NCBI RefSeq assembly: GCF_041346945.1
Contig: NZ_CP166850.1
Span: 5,068,501-5,132,500, forward strand
Source of the DNA: Amycolatopsis sp. cg9
GTDB taxonomy: Bacteria > Actinomycetota > Actinomycetes > Mycobacteriales > Pseudonocardiaceae
DNA: 64,000 bases
Direction: 5' to 3'
In this document: piece after piece, positions 34,764-43,256 of the stretch
Position numbering within the stretch: the stretch's first letter is position 1
Layout of the letters: every line of letters starts with the position of its first letter
Notes under the pieces: model-generated
What the model was told of the DNA's origin: nothing
The model's database searches: none
Seen by the model: only the letters and a program-made list of their open reading frames with translations
Program-made: the position numbers and the translations under genes

Positions 34764-35512
34764 GCTACAAGGCGAGTTTCCGGGTCTGGCGCGGCGACGA
34801 CACCGGCGGCGCGCTGCAGGACTTCACGGTGGAGGTGAACGAGGGCGAGGTCGTCCTCGACATCATCCACCGGCTGCAGGCCACCCAGGCGTCGGACCTC
34901 GCGGTGCGCTGGAACTGCAAGGCGGGCAAGTGCGGCTCGTGCTCGGCGGAGATCAACGGCAAGCCGCGCCTGCTGTGCATGACGCGGATGTCGACGTTCA
35001 CCGAGGACGAGGTCATCACCGTGACGCCGATGCGGACGTTCCCGGTGATCCGCGACCTGGTCACCGACGTGTCCTTCAACTACACGAAGGCGCGCGAGAT
35101 CCCGTCGTTCACCCCGCCCGCGGACCTCAAGCCCGGTGAGTACCGGATGCAGCAGGTGGACGTCGAGCGCTCGCAGGAGTTCCGGAAGTGCATCGAGTGC
35201 TTCCTGTGCCAGAACACCTGCCACGTCGTGCGCGACCACGAGGAGAACAAGGAGTCCTTCGCCGGGCCGCGGTACCTGATGCGGATCGCCGAGCTGGAGA
35301 TGCACCCGCTCGACGTCGCGGACCGGCGGGACGCGGCGCAGGAAGAGCACGGCCTCGGCTACTGCAACATCACCAAGTGCTGCAGCGAGGTGTGCCCGGA
35401 AGGCATCCACATCACCGACAACGCGCTCATCCCGATGAAGGAGCGCGTCGCGGACCGCAAGTACGACCCGATCGTCTGGCTCGGCAACAAGCTGTTCCGC
35501 CGCGACAAATGA
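34760..35512 (+). CDS. sdhB: Succinate dehydrogenase iron-sulfur subunit
   Basis: 250 residues. NCKAGKCGSCSAEING binds the [2Fe-2S] cluster. The C-terminal ferredoxin-like part has KCIECFLCQNTC and KCCSEVCPEGI for the other two clusters. It passes electrons from SdhA to quinone. The start ATG overlaps the stop of the mini-ORF repeat. With sdhC and sdhA it makes a complete complex II in the order C-A-B. Confidence 0.95.
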   Translation: MSYKASFRVWRGDDTGGALQDFTVEVNEGEVVLDIIHRLQATQASDLAVRWNCKAGKCGSCSAEINGKPRLLCMTRMSTFTEDEVITVTPMRTFPVIRDLVTDVSFNYTKAREIPSFTPPADLKPGEYRMQQVDVERSQEFRKCIECFLCQNTCHVVRDHEENKESFAGPRYLMRIAELEMHPLDVADRRDAAQEEHGLGYCNITKCCSEVCPEGIHITDNALIPMKERVADRKYDPIVWLGNKLFRRDK

Positions 35513-35538
35513 GGTGACCCGCCTGGCAGGGTGGGGGC

Positions 35539-35631
35539 ATGGAGATCACGTTCGTGCGGGCCGGGGAGAGCGCCGTCGCTTCGGTCGACGGTGCTCTCGC
35601 CGGCCCGGTCCGTGTCCGGCGGCTCGCGTGA
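35539..35631 (+). CDS. Possible 30-aa peptide coupled to the amidohydrolase
   Basis: MEITFVRAGESAVASV... ending VRVRRLA, 30 codons from an ATG that follows a TGGCAGGGTGGGGGC stretch typical of leaderless genes here. Its TGA overlaps the amidohydrolase start as GTGA. It could be a real small protein, a leader, or the remnant of a larger upstream gene. No homology is recognised. Confidence 0.35.
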   Translation: MEITFVRAGESAVASVDGALAGPVRVRRLA

Positions 35632-36761
35632 CGCTGCTCGCCGGGGCGCTCGTCTTCGACCCGGAGACCGGGGACGCGGCGCGGGCGGACGTCCGGCTGG
35701 ACGGCGCCCGGATCGCCGAGGTCGGCCCCGGCCTCGACGGCGACGGGCGTGTCGACTGCTCGGGCGGGCTGCTGATCCCCGGGCTCATCGACTGCCACGT
35801 GCACGTCGCCTTCCCGCGGCCCGAGCCGTTGCCGCGCAGCGCGCGGATCCTCGAAGCCGTGCCGGTGCTGCGCGGCTTGCTGGCGCGCGGGATCACCACC
35901 GTGCGGGACGCCTGGGGCGCCGACGCCGGGGTCAAGCACGCGCTGCGCGAAGGCTGGATCACCGGGCCCGACCTGCTCGTCAGCCTCCGCCAGCTGTCGC
36001 CGACCGGCGGGCTCGGCGACAGCTGGGACCCGCCCGCGGGCACCGTCGACAACTTCGGCGACCCGTCGCTGCCGGACCCGGTGTTCGACGGGCCCGATGC
36101 GGCGCGCGCGGCCGTCCGCCGGATGGTGCGCGCGGGCGCCGACTGGATCAAAGTCGGCGCCAGCGGCGCCATGCGGGCCGTGCGCGAAGGCGTGGACGTC
36201 CGGCCGACCGACGACGAGCTCGTCGCCCTGGTCGACGAAGCCCGCCGCTGCGGCCGGGACGTCCTGGCCCACGCGCACACCCCCGCGTCGGTCGTCTCGG
36301 CCGCGCGCGCCGGTGCCCGCAGCATCGAGCACGGCACGTTCCTCGACGACGACGCCGTGGCCGCGCTGGCGCACGCCTGGTACGTCCCGACGCTCTCGCC
36401 GATCAGCGACAGCGAGTTCGCCGGGACGCACCGACGTTCGGTCCGCCTCGCGGTGGAAGCGGGCATCCCGATCGCCGCCGGCTCGGACCTGGCCCCGCGT
36501 CCCCATGTCGACTTGACGACCGAGCTGCGCCTGCTGGCCGCCGTGCTCGGCAACGCGGCCGCCCTGAAGGCGGCCACCTCCGAGGCCGCCCGTCTGCTGC
36601 GGCTGGCGGACGACCGGGGCCGGCTCGCGGTGGGGTTGCGTGCCGACGTGGTGCTGCTCGACGGGACGGACCTGGACGTGACCGACCTGCCGGGCCGGAT
36701 CCGGGCGGTCTGGCACGACGGGAAACGGGTCGGCCAGGTGTCGTGTCCGGGGAGGTCGTGA
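35628..36761 (+). CDS. Amidohydrolase family protein (imidazolonepropionase/prolidase-like)
   Basis: 377 residues. The beta-strand metal motif is IDCHVHV, followed by DWIKVGASGA whose Lys is likely carboxylated, AHAHT, SIEHGT and the catalytic Asp in AAGSDLAPRP. This is a binuclear amidohydrolase of the prolidase/imidazolonepropionase-related cluster. The composite beta-sandwich uses both termini. GTG 35628 is chosen for its GTGA overlap with the small frame before it. The substrate is unknown; neighbours give no pathway context. Confidence 0.87.
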   Translation: MTLLAGALVFDPETGDAARADVRLDGARIAEVGPGLDGDGRVDCSGGLLIPGLIDCHVHVAFPRPEPLPRSARILEAVPVLRGLLARGITTVRDAWGADAGVKHALREGWITGPDLLVSLRQLSPTGGLGDSWDPPAGTVDNFGDPSLPDPVFDGPDAARAAVRRMVRAGADWIKVGASGAMRAVREGVDVRPTDDELVALVDEARRCGRDVLAHAHTPASVVSAARAGARSIEHGTFLDDDAVAALAHAWYVPTLSPISDSEFAGTHRRSVRLAVEAGIPIAAGSDLAPRPHVDLTTELRLLAAVLGNAAALKAATSEAARLLRLADDRGRLAVGLRADVVLLDGTDLDVTDLPGRIRAVWHDGKRVGQVSCPGRS

Positions 36762-36835
36762 TCGTGGCGGCACGGGACCGGGTGATGGTGGTGCGGGGGA
36801 GGGACTCCGGGTTCGGGTGGACGCGGGACGACTGA
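36758..36835 (+). CDS. Possible 25-aa peptide after the amidohydrolase
   Basis: GTG 36758 overlaps the amidohydrolase stop as GTGA, is preceded by GGGGAGG and opens a 25-codon frame (VIVAARDRVMVV...GFGWTRDD). The overlap and ribosome-binding site are what one expects of a coupled gene, but a frame this short can arise by chance. The rest of the stretch to 37046 shows no gene; it holds a 14-bp perfect palindrome at 36856-36869. Confidence 0.25.
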   Translation: MIVAARDRVMVVRGRDSGFGWTRDD

Positions 36836-37046
36836 CCGCTCATCCCGTCCACCGGCCGGTCCGGACCGGACACTGCCCGAGTCGGCCGGCGAGCCTTCGG
36901 AGCCCGGCCCGGCAAGGGGAGGCCCGCATCCGCTGCGAGCTGCCCGGTGCGGCATCGGGGCCCGAGCACGATGGCCCCGAGGGTGCCTTCGGCCGGAGAG
37001 CGGGCAGCGCCGCCGAGTCCCCTGGCGCACCGGCAGGACCGCAGGT

Positions 37047-37898
37047 TCAGTTCGTCATGACGTCGAACTCCTCGGCCAGCCGGACGAGGAACGCCCGGGA
37101 CTCGTGTTCCGACAGGGCCACCTGTTCCAGCCGGGTGCGGAGGACGTAGAAGGCTTCCACCGCCACGCGTTCGTCGATGAACAGGCCGGCCGCGAAGGTT
37201 TCTTCGTAGGCCACCGGTGGGTGTTCGGCGAACTCGAGGATCGTGAAACGGCTGCCGATCAGGTGGTACGGGGGTGCGGAGGCGGGGATGACGCGGATGG
37301 TGCAGTGCGGGAGGTTGGTGGCCAGGACCAGGTATTGCAGCTGTTCGTGCATCAGCGCCGGGTCGCGCAGGACCGACCTCAGGGTGTGCTCGTAGACGAA
37401 GTAGAGGCACTGCGGCGGGTTCCGGCGTTGCAGCAGCTGCTGCCGGTCGATCCTCGCCTGGACGAGTGCCTTCAGCCGATCCGTGGTGTAGCGGCCGGAC
37501 AGCTCGTAGACGGAGCGCACGTAGTCTTCGGTCTGGAGCATGCCCGGCAGGGCCAGCGGGCTGTTCGAGATCACCGCGGTCGCCAGGTTTTCCTGGATGA
37601 TCAGCGACTTCGCCGGGTCGACGAACTTGTCGAAGAACGGCCGCACCCAGTACAGGTCGCTCGGCGGCCGGGTCAGGTGCAGCAGCCGGTCGCGTTCGGT
37701 GGCGTCGGTTCCGCAGTGCGCGAGGTAGATCGCCGCGTCGATCGGCGAGATCCGGCGGCCGTTCTCCCAGCCGGACACCTTCGACGCCGACCAGTGGGCG
37801 CGCCGGGCGACTTCGCGCAGCGACATTTGTCTCGCTTCGCGCTGGGTTTTCAGCTCGACACCCATCTCCCGGGTGCGCACCGTGCTCTTTTCGGTCAT
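37047..37898 (-). CDS. XRE family regulator with DUF5753 domain
   Basis: 283 residues. The HTH is near residues 12-65 (LKTQREARQMSLREVARRAH... SASKVSGWENGRR). The rest matches DUF5753 (LPGMLQTEDYVRSVYELSGR, CLYFVYEHTLRSVL, then a C-terminal YEETFAAGLFIDE). Streptomycetes and Amycolatopsis encode dozens of these, usually beside a DUF397 protein; no clear DUF397 gene is found here. ATG 37898 is taken as start. Targets are unknown. Confidence 0.9.
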   Translation of the reverse strand: MTEKSTVRTREMGVELKTQREARQMSLREVARRAHWSASKVSGWENGRRISPIDAAIYLAHCGTDATERDRLLHLTRPPSDLYWVRPFFDKFVDPAKSLIIQENLATAVISNSPLALPGMLQTEDYVRSVYELSGRYTTDRLKALVQARIDRQQLLQRRNPPQCLYFVYEHTLRSVLRDPALMHEQLQYLVLATNLPHCTIRVIPASAPPYHLIGSRFTILEFAEHPPVAYEETFAAGLFIDERVAVEAFYVLRTRLEQVALSEHESRAFLVRLAEEFDVMTN

Positions 37899-38153
37899 GT
37901 CCCGCACGTTAAAGGCAAGCACCGACAAAACGGCTCCTGCCACGCGGCGGTTCACCGGAAGGGATGTTGCTGTTCTGCCTGTGTGACAACGGGTTTCGCG
38001 CGCGAAGCGTTGCGAAGCAGCTTCGCACAATGAAGCGTGCTTCGCACCTTCGCTGAGCAGTAACACCATTAACGAAGCCCATTTCCGGAATCGAACCGGG
38101 CCGCCGGGGACCGGTGGTTCGGCCGCCGGGCGCGCGGTGGTTGACTTGCTCGC

Positions 38154-38849
38154 ATGGCTGAACCGAAACCGCGGGACCTGGCCGCGCTGCTGCTGGCCCT
38201 CACCGTCGTCACCGGCGTGGTCGACGCCGTCAGCTTCCTCGGGCTCGGGCGGGTCTTCGTGGCCAACATGACCGGGAACGTCGTCTTCCTCGGCTTCGCC
38301 GCGGCGGGGGAGACGACGCTGTCCGTGCTCGCCTCGCTGACGGCGGTGCTGGCGTTCCTGGCCGGCGCCCTCGCCGGCGGGCGGCTGGCCCGGACCGGGG
38401 ACGACTACGCGACCCTTCGCCGGGCGACCGGGGTCCAGGCGGGGCTGATCGCGGTGGCCGTCGCGCTGTCGGCGACGGTCGGGAGCGGCACGCGGGCGGG
38501 CAGCGAGCTGCTCATCGTCGTGCTCGGGCTGGCGATGGGGCTGCAGAACGCGGCGGTCCGCCGGATCGGCGCGCCCGACCTGACGACGACGGTGCTGACG
38601 ATGACGCTGACCGGCTTCGCGGCCGACTCGAAGGCCGCCGGCGGGGCGGGGTCGCACCCGCTGCGGAAGGTCGCCGCCGTGGCGGCGATGCTCGGGGGCG
38701 CGTTCGCCGGTGGCGTGCTCCAGCTCCACGTCGCCATGTGGGCCGCGCTGACGCTGGCACTGGTGCTCGTGCTGGCCGTGGCGGCGGTGCTGGCCACCGG
38801 CGCTAGCCGAGCGCGCGGCCGCCGTCGACCAGCAGACGCTGGCCCGTGA
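38154..38849 (+). CDS. YoaK/DUF1275 family membrane protein
   Basis: 231 residues, about six to seven hydrophobic segments. LTVVTGVVDAVSFLGLGRVFVANMTGNVVFLG is the family signature (VDAVSFL...ANMTGN), and GLAMGLQNAAVRRIGAPDLTTTVLTMTLTG the second. Function unknown. ATG 38154 is preceded by GTTGACTTGCTCGC. Its last 47 bp overlap the convergent SDR gene, so transcripts of the two are antisense at their 3' ends. Confidence 0.9.
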   Translation: MAEPKPRDLAALLLALTVVTGVVDAVSFLGLGRVFVANMTGNVVFLGFAAAGETTLSVLASLTAVLAFLAGALAGGRLARTGDDYATLRRATGVQAGLIAVAVALSATVGSGTRAGSELLIVVLGLAMGLQNAAVRRIGAPDLTTTVLTMTLTGFAADSKAAGGAGSHPLRKVAAVAAMLGGAFAGGVLQLHVAMWAALTLALVLVLAVAAVLATGASRARGRRRPADAGP

Positions 38850-39540
38850 TGAAGCCCGCTCCCTCCGACGCGAAGAAGCTCACCGCGGCGGCCACGTCGT
38901 CGGGGGTGCCCAGCCGGCCCATCGGGACGCCGGCCAGGTAGGCCGCGCGCTCGGCTTCCGGGACGTCCGCGTGGCGCTCCACCGGGACGAAGCCGGGGGC
39001 CACCGAGTTGACCGTGATGCCGTCCGGGGCCAGCTCGCGGGCCCACGACCGGGCCAGGCCGACCTGGGCCGCCTTGGCCGTCGCGTACGCCGACCGGCCG
39101 GGTGGCGGGCGGTCCGCCACCTCCGAATCGATGTGGACGATCCGGCCGTACCCGCGGGCGCGCATGCCCGGGAGCACCGCGTGGCCCAGCAGCACCGGCG
39201 ACCGCACGAAGAAGTCCAGGTGCCCCAGGTGCTCCGGCCAGTCCACATCGGACAGGAAGACGTCCGGCTGCGGGCCCGTCGCGTTGACGACCAGGACGCT
39301 CACCGGGCCCAGCAACGCCGTCACCGCGTCGACGAGCTCGCCCACCTCGCGCCGGTCGGTCACGTCGGCGGCGAAGGCCGCGGCCCGGCCGCCCTCGGCG
39401 AGGACCTCCTCCGCGGCGGCCTTGAGGTCGGGATCGTCGTGCCGGCCGTTCACCGCCACGGCGAAGCCGTCGCGGGCCAGGCGCCGGGCGATCGTGCGGC
39501 CCAGGCCTCGGGAGCTTCCGGTCACCAGTGCGACACCCAT
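38803..39540 (-). CDS. SDR family oxidoreductase (FabG-like)
   Basis: 245 residues. TGSSRGLG is the Rossmann nucleotide loop, NATG replaces the usual NNAG, the catalytic Ser is in VHIDSEVAD and the YATAK pair supplies Tyr and Lys. The C-terminus FITGQRLLVDGG is typical of classical SDRs. NADP preference is suggested by the Arg near the end of strand 2 (VNGRHDD). The substrate is unknown; it is isolated from neighbours apart from the 3' overlap with the YoaK gene. Confidence 0.93.
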   Translation of the reverse strand: MGVALVTGSSRGLGRTIARRLARDGFAVAVNGRHDDPDLKAAAEEVLAEGGRAAAFAADVTDRREVGELVDAVTALLGPVSVLVVNATGPQPDVFLSDVDWPEHLGHLDFFVRSPVLLGHAVLPGMRARGYGRIVHIDSEVADRPPPGRSAYATAKAAQVGLARSWARELAPDGITVNSVAPGFVPVERHADVPEAERAAYLAGVPMGRLGTPDDVAAAVSFFASEGAGFITGQRLLVDGGRALG

Positions 39541-39577
39541 GGGCCCCGACGCTAGGGGAGATCGGCGGACATGGAAA

Positions 39578-39603
39578 GGCCCCCGACGGGTACGCCGGGG
39601 GCC
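39578..39603 (-). terminator. Terminator of the glu operon
   Basis: GGCCCCCG / CGGGGGCC, 8-bp stem, about 20 bp past the gluD stop on the minus strand. No clear T-tract. Confidence 0.6.
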
Positions 39604-39621
39604 GTTCCGCAGCCGGGGAGG

Positions 39622-40500
39622 TCAGACCGTGCCACCGCCGGCGGCCGAGCCGAGCGCGATCTGCTCGACCTTGCCGCCCGTCCCGCCGATGACCTTCTTG
39701 TTGCGCCGGTTGCGCCGCTCCAGGTACGTCGCCAGCGCCGTCAGCAGCAGGCACATCACGACGTAGATGGCGGTCGCCACGATCGTGGACGGCACGATCG
39801 GCCGCCCGAACGTGCCCTGCGAACCGATGTACCGCGCGTAGTACAGCAGCTCCTGGAACGTGATGATGAAGCCGAGCGCGGTGTCCTTCAGCAGCACGAC
39901 GAGCTGGCTGATGATGGTCGGCAGCATCGCCCGGATCGCCTGCGGCAGCAGGACCAGGAACATCACCTGGGTCTTGCGCATGCCCAGCGCGTACGCGGCT
40001 TCGCTCTGCCCCTTCGGCAGCGACTGGATGCCCGCGCGGAAGACCTCCGCCAGCACCGAGCCGTTGTAGAGCGTCAGGCCGAACACCACGCCGAGGAACG
40101 GCGTCATCGGCACGCCCAGCGTCGGCAGGCCGAAGTAGAACAGGAACATCAGGATCAGGGCCGGGATGGCGCGGAAGAACTCCACGACGAACCCGGCGAT
40201 CCGGCGGATCCACGCGTGGTCGGACAGCCGCCCGGCCGCGAAGATCGCACCGAAGACCAGGGCCAGCACGGCCGCGGCCGCGAACGCCTCGAGCGTCTGG
40301 AGCACGGCGTTGCCGAGGTCGCGCTGGACCTGCGCGTACTGCAGCCACTCCCACTTGCGGGCGGTGAACTGGCCGCTGTCGTAGAACCGCCACCCGATGT
40401 AGGCGATGAACGCGACGACCACGAGGGTGCCGACGACCGCGTAGGTGCGGTACCGCAGCCGGGCCTTCGGGCCCGGGACGTCGAACAGGACGTTGCTCAT
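39622..40500 (-). CDS. gluD: Glutamate ABC transporter permease (GluD type)
   Basis: 292 residues with an N-terminal extension (KARLRYRTYAVVG) before about five membrane helices, as in actinobacterial GluD. The EAA loop, which contacts the ATPase, is seen as EAAYALGMRKTQVMFLVLLP. The C-terminus is long and charged. Fourth gene of a gluABCD operon; ATG 40500 overlaps the stop of the mini-ORF repeat. Confidence 0.93.
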   Translation of the reverse strand: MSNVLFDVPGPKARLRYRTYAVVGTLVVVAFIAYIGWRFYDSGQFTARKWEWLQYAQVQRDLGNAVLQTLEAFAAAAVLALVFGAIFAAGRLSDHAWIRRIAGFVVEFFRAIPALILMFLFYFGLPTLGVPMTPFLGVVFGLTLYNGSVLAEVFRAGIQSLPKGQSEAAYALGMRKTQVMFLVLLPQAIRAMLPTIISQLVVLLKDTALGFIITFQELLYYARYIGSQGTFGRPIVPSTIVATAIYVVMCLLLTALATYLERRNRRNKKVIGGTGGKVEQIALGSAAGGGTV

Positions 40501-40577
40501 GCGCCCACCTCGCTGACGCTCGCTGCGGCCTGAGCCGCAGGCGCAGTGTTGAATGATTCGCTCGCAAGCTCGCTCAT
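40497..40577 (-). repeat. 81-bp MIRU-like mini-ORF repeat, copy 2 (gluC-gluD junction)
   Basis: Read on the minus strand: MSELASESFNTAPAAQ... ending SEVGA, 26 residues. Its ATG (40577) overlaps the gluC stop and its TGA (40499-40497) overlaps the gluD start, each as ATGA. It matches copy 1 at 34683 in 74 of 81 bases, same length and same frame. Differences are mostly in the second half and several change the residue, so a precise peptide sequence may not be conserved. Confidence 0.9.
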
Positions 40578-41221
40578 CGGGCCACGCTCCAGCGCTTCTC
40601 CAGGCTGCGTTGGACGAACGACAGCACGGTGACCAGGATGATGAAGCCGAGCGCGACCCACAGCAGGCCGACCAGCTGGTTCTCCCCGCGTTCGGACAGG
40701 TACGAGCGGATCGCGCCGGCCTCCGCGACGGAGAAACCGGCGGCGATGGTGGTGTTCTTCAGCAGCGCGATCAGGGTGCTGATCAGCGGCGGGACGACCG
40801 AGCGCAGCGCCTGCGGCAGCACGACCTGGCCGAGGATCTGGCCGAAGGTCAGCCCCAGCGCCCGGCCCGCCTCGGCCTGGCCGACCGGCACGGTGTTGAT
40901 GCCCGAGCGCACGACCTCGCAGATGAACGCCGAGGTGTAGACGGTCAGCGCGATCACGGCGGCCGGGAAGTAGTCGACCTTGACGATGTCGAGCAGCGGG
41001 TAGGCGAACACGAAGAACGCGAAGACCAGCGTGAGCGGGGTGTTCCGGGCGATCGTCACGTACGCCGTGCCGACGGCGCGGAAGACGGGTACCGGGCTCA
41101 CCCGCAGCATGGCCAGGATCGTGCCCCAGACCAGGCTGCCGACGGCCGAGAGCACGAACAGTTCGATCGTGCGGAGGAAGAACGGACCGAACAGGTCCAG
41201 GTTGTTGAAGAGGACGTCCAT
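40574..41221 (-). CDS. gluC: Glutamate ABC transporter permease (GluC type)
   Basis: 215 residues, about five membrane helices. FFLRTIELFVLSAVGSLVWG and ARNTPLTLVFAFFVFAYPL start the HisMQ-type permease fold; EAGRALGLTFGQILGQVVLPQALR is the EAA loop. It pairs with GluD as heterodimer. Preceded by a strong hairpin and followed directly by the mini-ORF repeat. Confidence 0.93.
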   Translation of the reverse strand: MDVLFNNLDLFGPFFLRTIELFVLSAVGSLVWGTILAMLRVSPVPVFRAVGTAYVTIARNTPLTLVFAFFVFAYPLLDIVKVDYFPAAVIALTVYTSAFICEVVRSGINTVPVGQAEAGRALGLTFGQILGQVVLPQALRSVVPPLISTLIALLKNTTIAAGFSVAEAGAIRSYLSERGENQLVGLLWVALGFIILVTVLSFVQRSLEKRWSVAR

Positions 41222-41272
41222 GAGCCTTCCCCGCGTCCGTTTCAGGCGGTGGTCAGGTGGTGGATGTGGGAA

Positions 41273-41305
41273 GGCCGGTGGACCGGGAACCCCGGTCCAC
41301 CGGCC
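41273..41305 (-). other. Strong intra-operon stem-loop between gluB and gluC
   Basis: GGCCGGTGGACCGG / CCGGTCCACCGGCC, a perfect 14-bp stem with a 5-nt loop, 12 bp after the gluB stop and about 50 bp before gluC. Placed to protect the 3' end of gluB mRNA or to terminate part of the transcripts, giving more binding protein than permease. This is a familiar arrangement in ABC importer operons. Confidence 0.7.
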
Positions 41306-41316
41306 TCGGTGTCACG

Positions 41317-42243
41317 TCAGTACTTCTCGAGGGTCGGCTTCTTGGCGGCCGAACCCGACTTGCCGAGCGTCGCGGCGTAGATCTTGTCCCAGGTGCCGTC
41401 GTCCAGCGCCTTCTGCAGGATCTCGTTGACCTTGTCGCGCAGGACCTTGTCGTCCTTGTTCAGGCCGATGCCGTACTTCTCGGTGGAGAACGTCTGGCCG
41501 ACGACCTTCAGGTTGTCCGGGTCCTGGGCCGCGTAGCCCTTGAGGATCGCGTCGTCGGTCGTGACCGCGTCGACGTCCTTCGACAGCAGCTTCTCGACGC
41601 ACTGCGAGTACTTCTGGAACTCGACGATGTTGCCCGGCTCGGTCAGGTTCTCCGAGCGGATCTTCTGGATCGGGGTCGAGCCGGTGACCGAGCAGACCTT
41701 CTTGCCCTTGAGGGTGTCCTTGCCGGTGATCGAGGAGTCGTCCTTGCGCACCAGCAGGTCCTGGCCGGCGACGAAGTACGGGCCGGCGAAGGAGACGAGC
41801 GCCTTGCGCTTGTCGGTGATCGAGTAGGTGCCGACGTAGTAGTTCACGTCGCCGTTCGCGATCGTCTGCTCACGGGCACCCGAGTCGACCGTGCGGAAGG
41901 TGATCTTCTCCGGGTCGAAGCCGAGGCCGGCCGAGACGAGCTTCGCGATCTCGATGTCGAAGCCGCCGAACTTGCCGGTCGTCGGGTCCTTCTGGCCCAG
42001 GCCGGGCTGGTCGTCCTTGGCGCCGACGGTCAGCGCGCCCGCCGACTTCATCTTGGCGAACACCGGGGAGCCGGCCAGGTCGACGCCGGTCGCGACCGGG
42101 TAGGTCGGCAGCGCGGCGGCGCTCGAACCGCTCTGGTCGCCGGCACCCGGGGTGCTCGGCGTGCCTTCCTTGCCGCAGGCGGTCAGGGTGGTCAGCGTCA
42201 GGCCACCGACGAGCACTCCCACCGCGAGGGTGCGGATCCTCAT
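41317..42243 (-). CDS. gluB: Glutamate-binding lipoprotein (GluB type)
   Basis: 308 residues. A signal peptide with lipobox LTAC (LTLTTLTACGKEG) predicts an outer-face lipoprotein. The mature part is a class-3 solute-binding fold: FDIEIAKLVSAGLGFDPEKI, then FAGPYFVAGQDLLVRKDDS and CSVTGSTPIQKIRSENL. It captures glutamate (possibly also aspartate or glutamine) for GluCD. Two Cys in the mature part (in GKKVCSVTG and YSQCVEKLL) could form a disulfide. Confidence 0.93.
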   Translation of the reverse strand: MRIRTLAVGVLVGGLTLTTLTACGKEGTPSTPGAGDQSGSSAAALPTYPVATGVDLAGSPVFAKMKSAGALTVGAKDDQPGLGQKDPTTGKFGGFDIEIAKLVSAGLGFDPEKITFRTVDSGAREQTIANGDVNYYVGTYSITDKRKALVSFAGPYFVAGQDLLVRKDDSSITGKDTLKGKKVCSVTGSTPIQKIRSENLTEPGNIVEFQKYSQCVEKLLSKDVDAVTTDDAILKGYAAQDPDNLKVVGQTFSTEKYGIGLNKDDKVLRDKVNEILQKALDDGTWDKIYAATLGKSGSAAKKPTLEKY

Positions 42244-42299
42244 GTGAATCTCTCCTGTGTGTCGTCACCCGCGGCACGACGGCGCCGCGGAACGTTCTC

Positions 42300-43052
42300 T
42301 CAGTGGGTCAGGATCTTGCCGAGGAAGTCCTTCGCGCGCTCGCTCTTGGGCGCGGTGAAGAACTCCTCGGGCGTCGTGTCCTCGACGATCTCGCCGTCGG
42401 CCATGAAGATCACCCGATCGGCTGCCCGCCGGGCGAAGCCCATCTCGTGGGTGACGACGAGCATCGTCATGCCGTCCTTGGCCAGGCCCGTCATCACGTC
42501 GAGGACCTCCTGGACCATCTCCGGGTCCAGCGCCGAGGTCGGCTCGTCGAACAGCATGACCTTGGGCCGCATCGCCAGCGCCCGCGCGATGGCGACGCGC
42601 TGCTGCTGGCCGCCCGAGAGCTGCGCCGGGTACTTGTCGGCCTGGTTGGCGATGCCGACGCGCTCCAGCAGCTCCATCGCCGTCTTGCGCGCTTCGGCCT
42701 GCGACGTCTTGCGGACCTTCACCGGCGCGAGCATGACGTTCTCGACGATGGTCTTGTGCGCGAACAGGTTGAACGACTGGAACACCATGCCGACGTCGGC
42801 GCGCAGGGCGGCCAGCGCCTTGCCCTCGGCCGGCAGCGGGACGCCGTCGACGGCGATCTCGCCCGAGTTGATCGGCTCCAGCCGGTTGATGGCCCGGCAG
42901 AGGGTCGACTTGCCCGACCCCGAGGGGCCCAGCACCACGACGACCTGGCCGCGGGGCACCTCGAGCGTGATCTCCCTGAGCACGTGCAGGTCGCCGAAGT
43001 ACTTGTTCACGGCGGACGCCTTGATCATCGGCGCCGCCACCTCCGCGGTCAT
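42300..43052 (-). CDS. gluA: Glutamate ABC transporter ATP-binding protein (GluA type)
   Basis: 250 residues, polar amino-acid importer ATPase. Walker [11 protein letters not shown]-loop [12 protein letters not shown], signature LSGGQQQR, Walker [16 protein letters not shown]-loop VTHEMGFAR. First gene of gluABCD. ATG 43052 lies after a GGAGG site and about 50 bp from a promoter. Confidence 0.95.
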   Translation of the reverse strand: MTAEVAAPMIKASAVNKYFGDLHVLREITLEVPRGQVVVVLGPSGSGKSTLCRAINRLEPINSGEIAVDGVPLPAEGKALAALRADVGMVFQSFNLFAHKTIVENVMLAPVKVRKTSQAEARKTAMELLERVGIANQADKYPAQLSGGQQQRVAIARALAMRPKVMLFDEPTSALDPEMVQEVLDVMTGLAKDGMTMLVVTHEMGFARRAADRVIFMADGEIVEDTTPEEFFTAPKSERAKDFLGKILTH

Positions 43053-43103
43053 CTGGCCTCCAGGATCGATCGAATGCGGCGTGGGTCACCACGCGATGGC
43101 GAG

Positions 43104-43131
43104 AACCTACCGTTGCTCTACCTGCTCGCAA
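43104..43131 (-). promoter_or_regulatory. Probable promoter of gluABCD
   Basis: On the minus strand TTGCGA (-35), 16 bp, TAGGTT (-10), about 50 bp before the gluA start. Both hexamers resemble actinobacterial housekeeping promoters. Confidence 0.55.
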
Positions 43132-43256
43132 GACGGCTTGACCCATTCTTAGGGTTTCAAGTGGGTATCGATGTCCGATTCGGCACCCCGCGCGCCGAGG
43201 TCCTAGAGTTCGTCGCTACCGGCGCGGTGAAGCAGGTCACCAGGGAGGGTGGACGG

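Noticed and set aside
36856..36869. 14-bp perfect palindrome CCGGTCCGGACCGG as operator or terminator
   Set aside because: No loop, no nearby start it could control sensibly, and such CCGG runs are frequent in this G/C-rich DNA.
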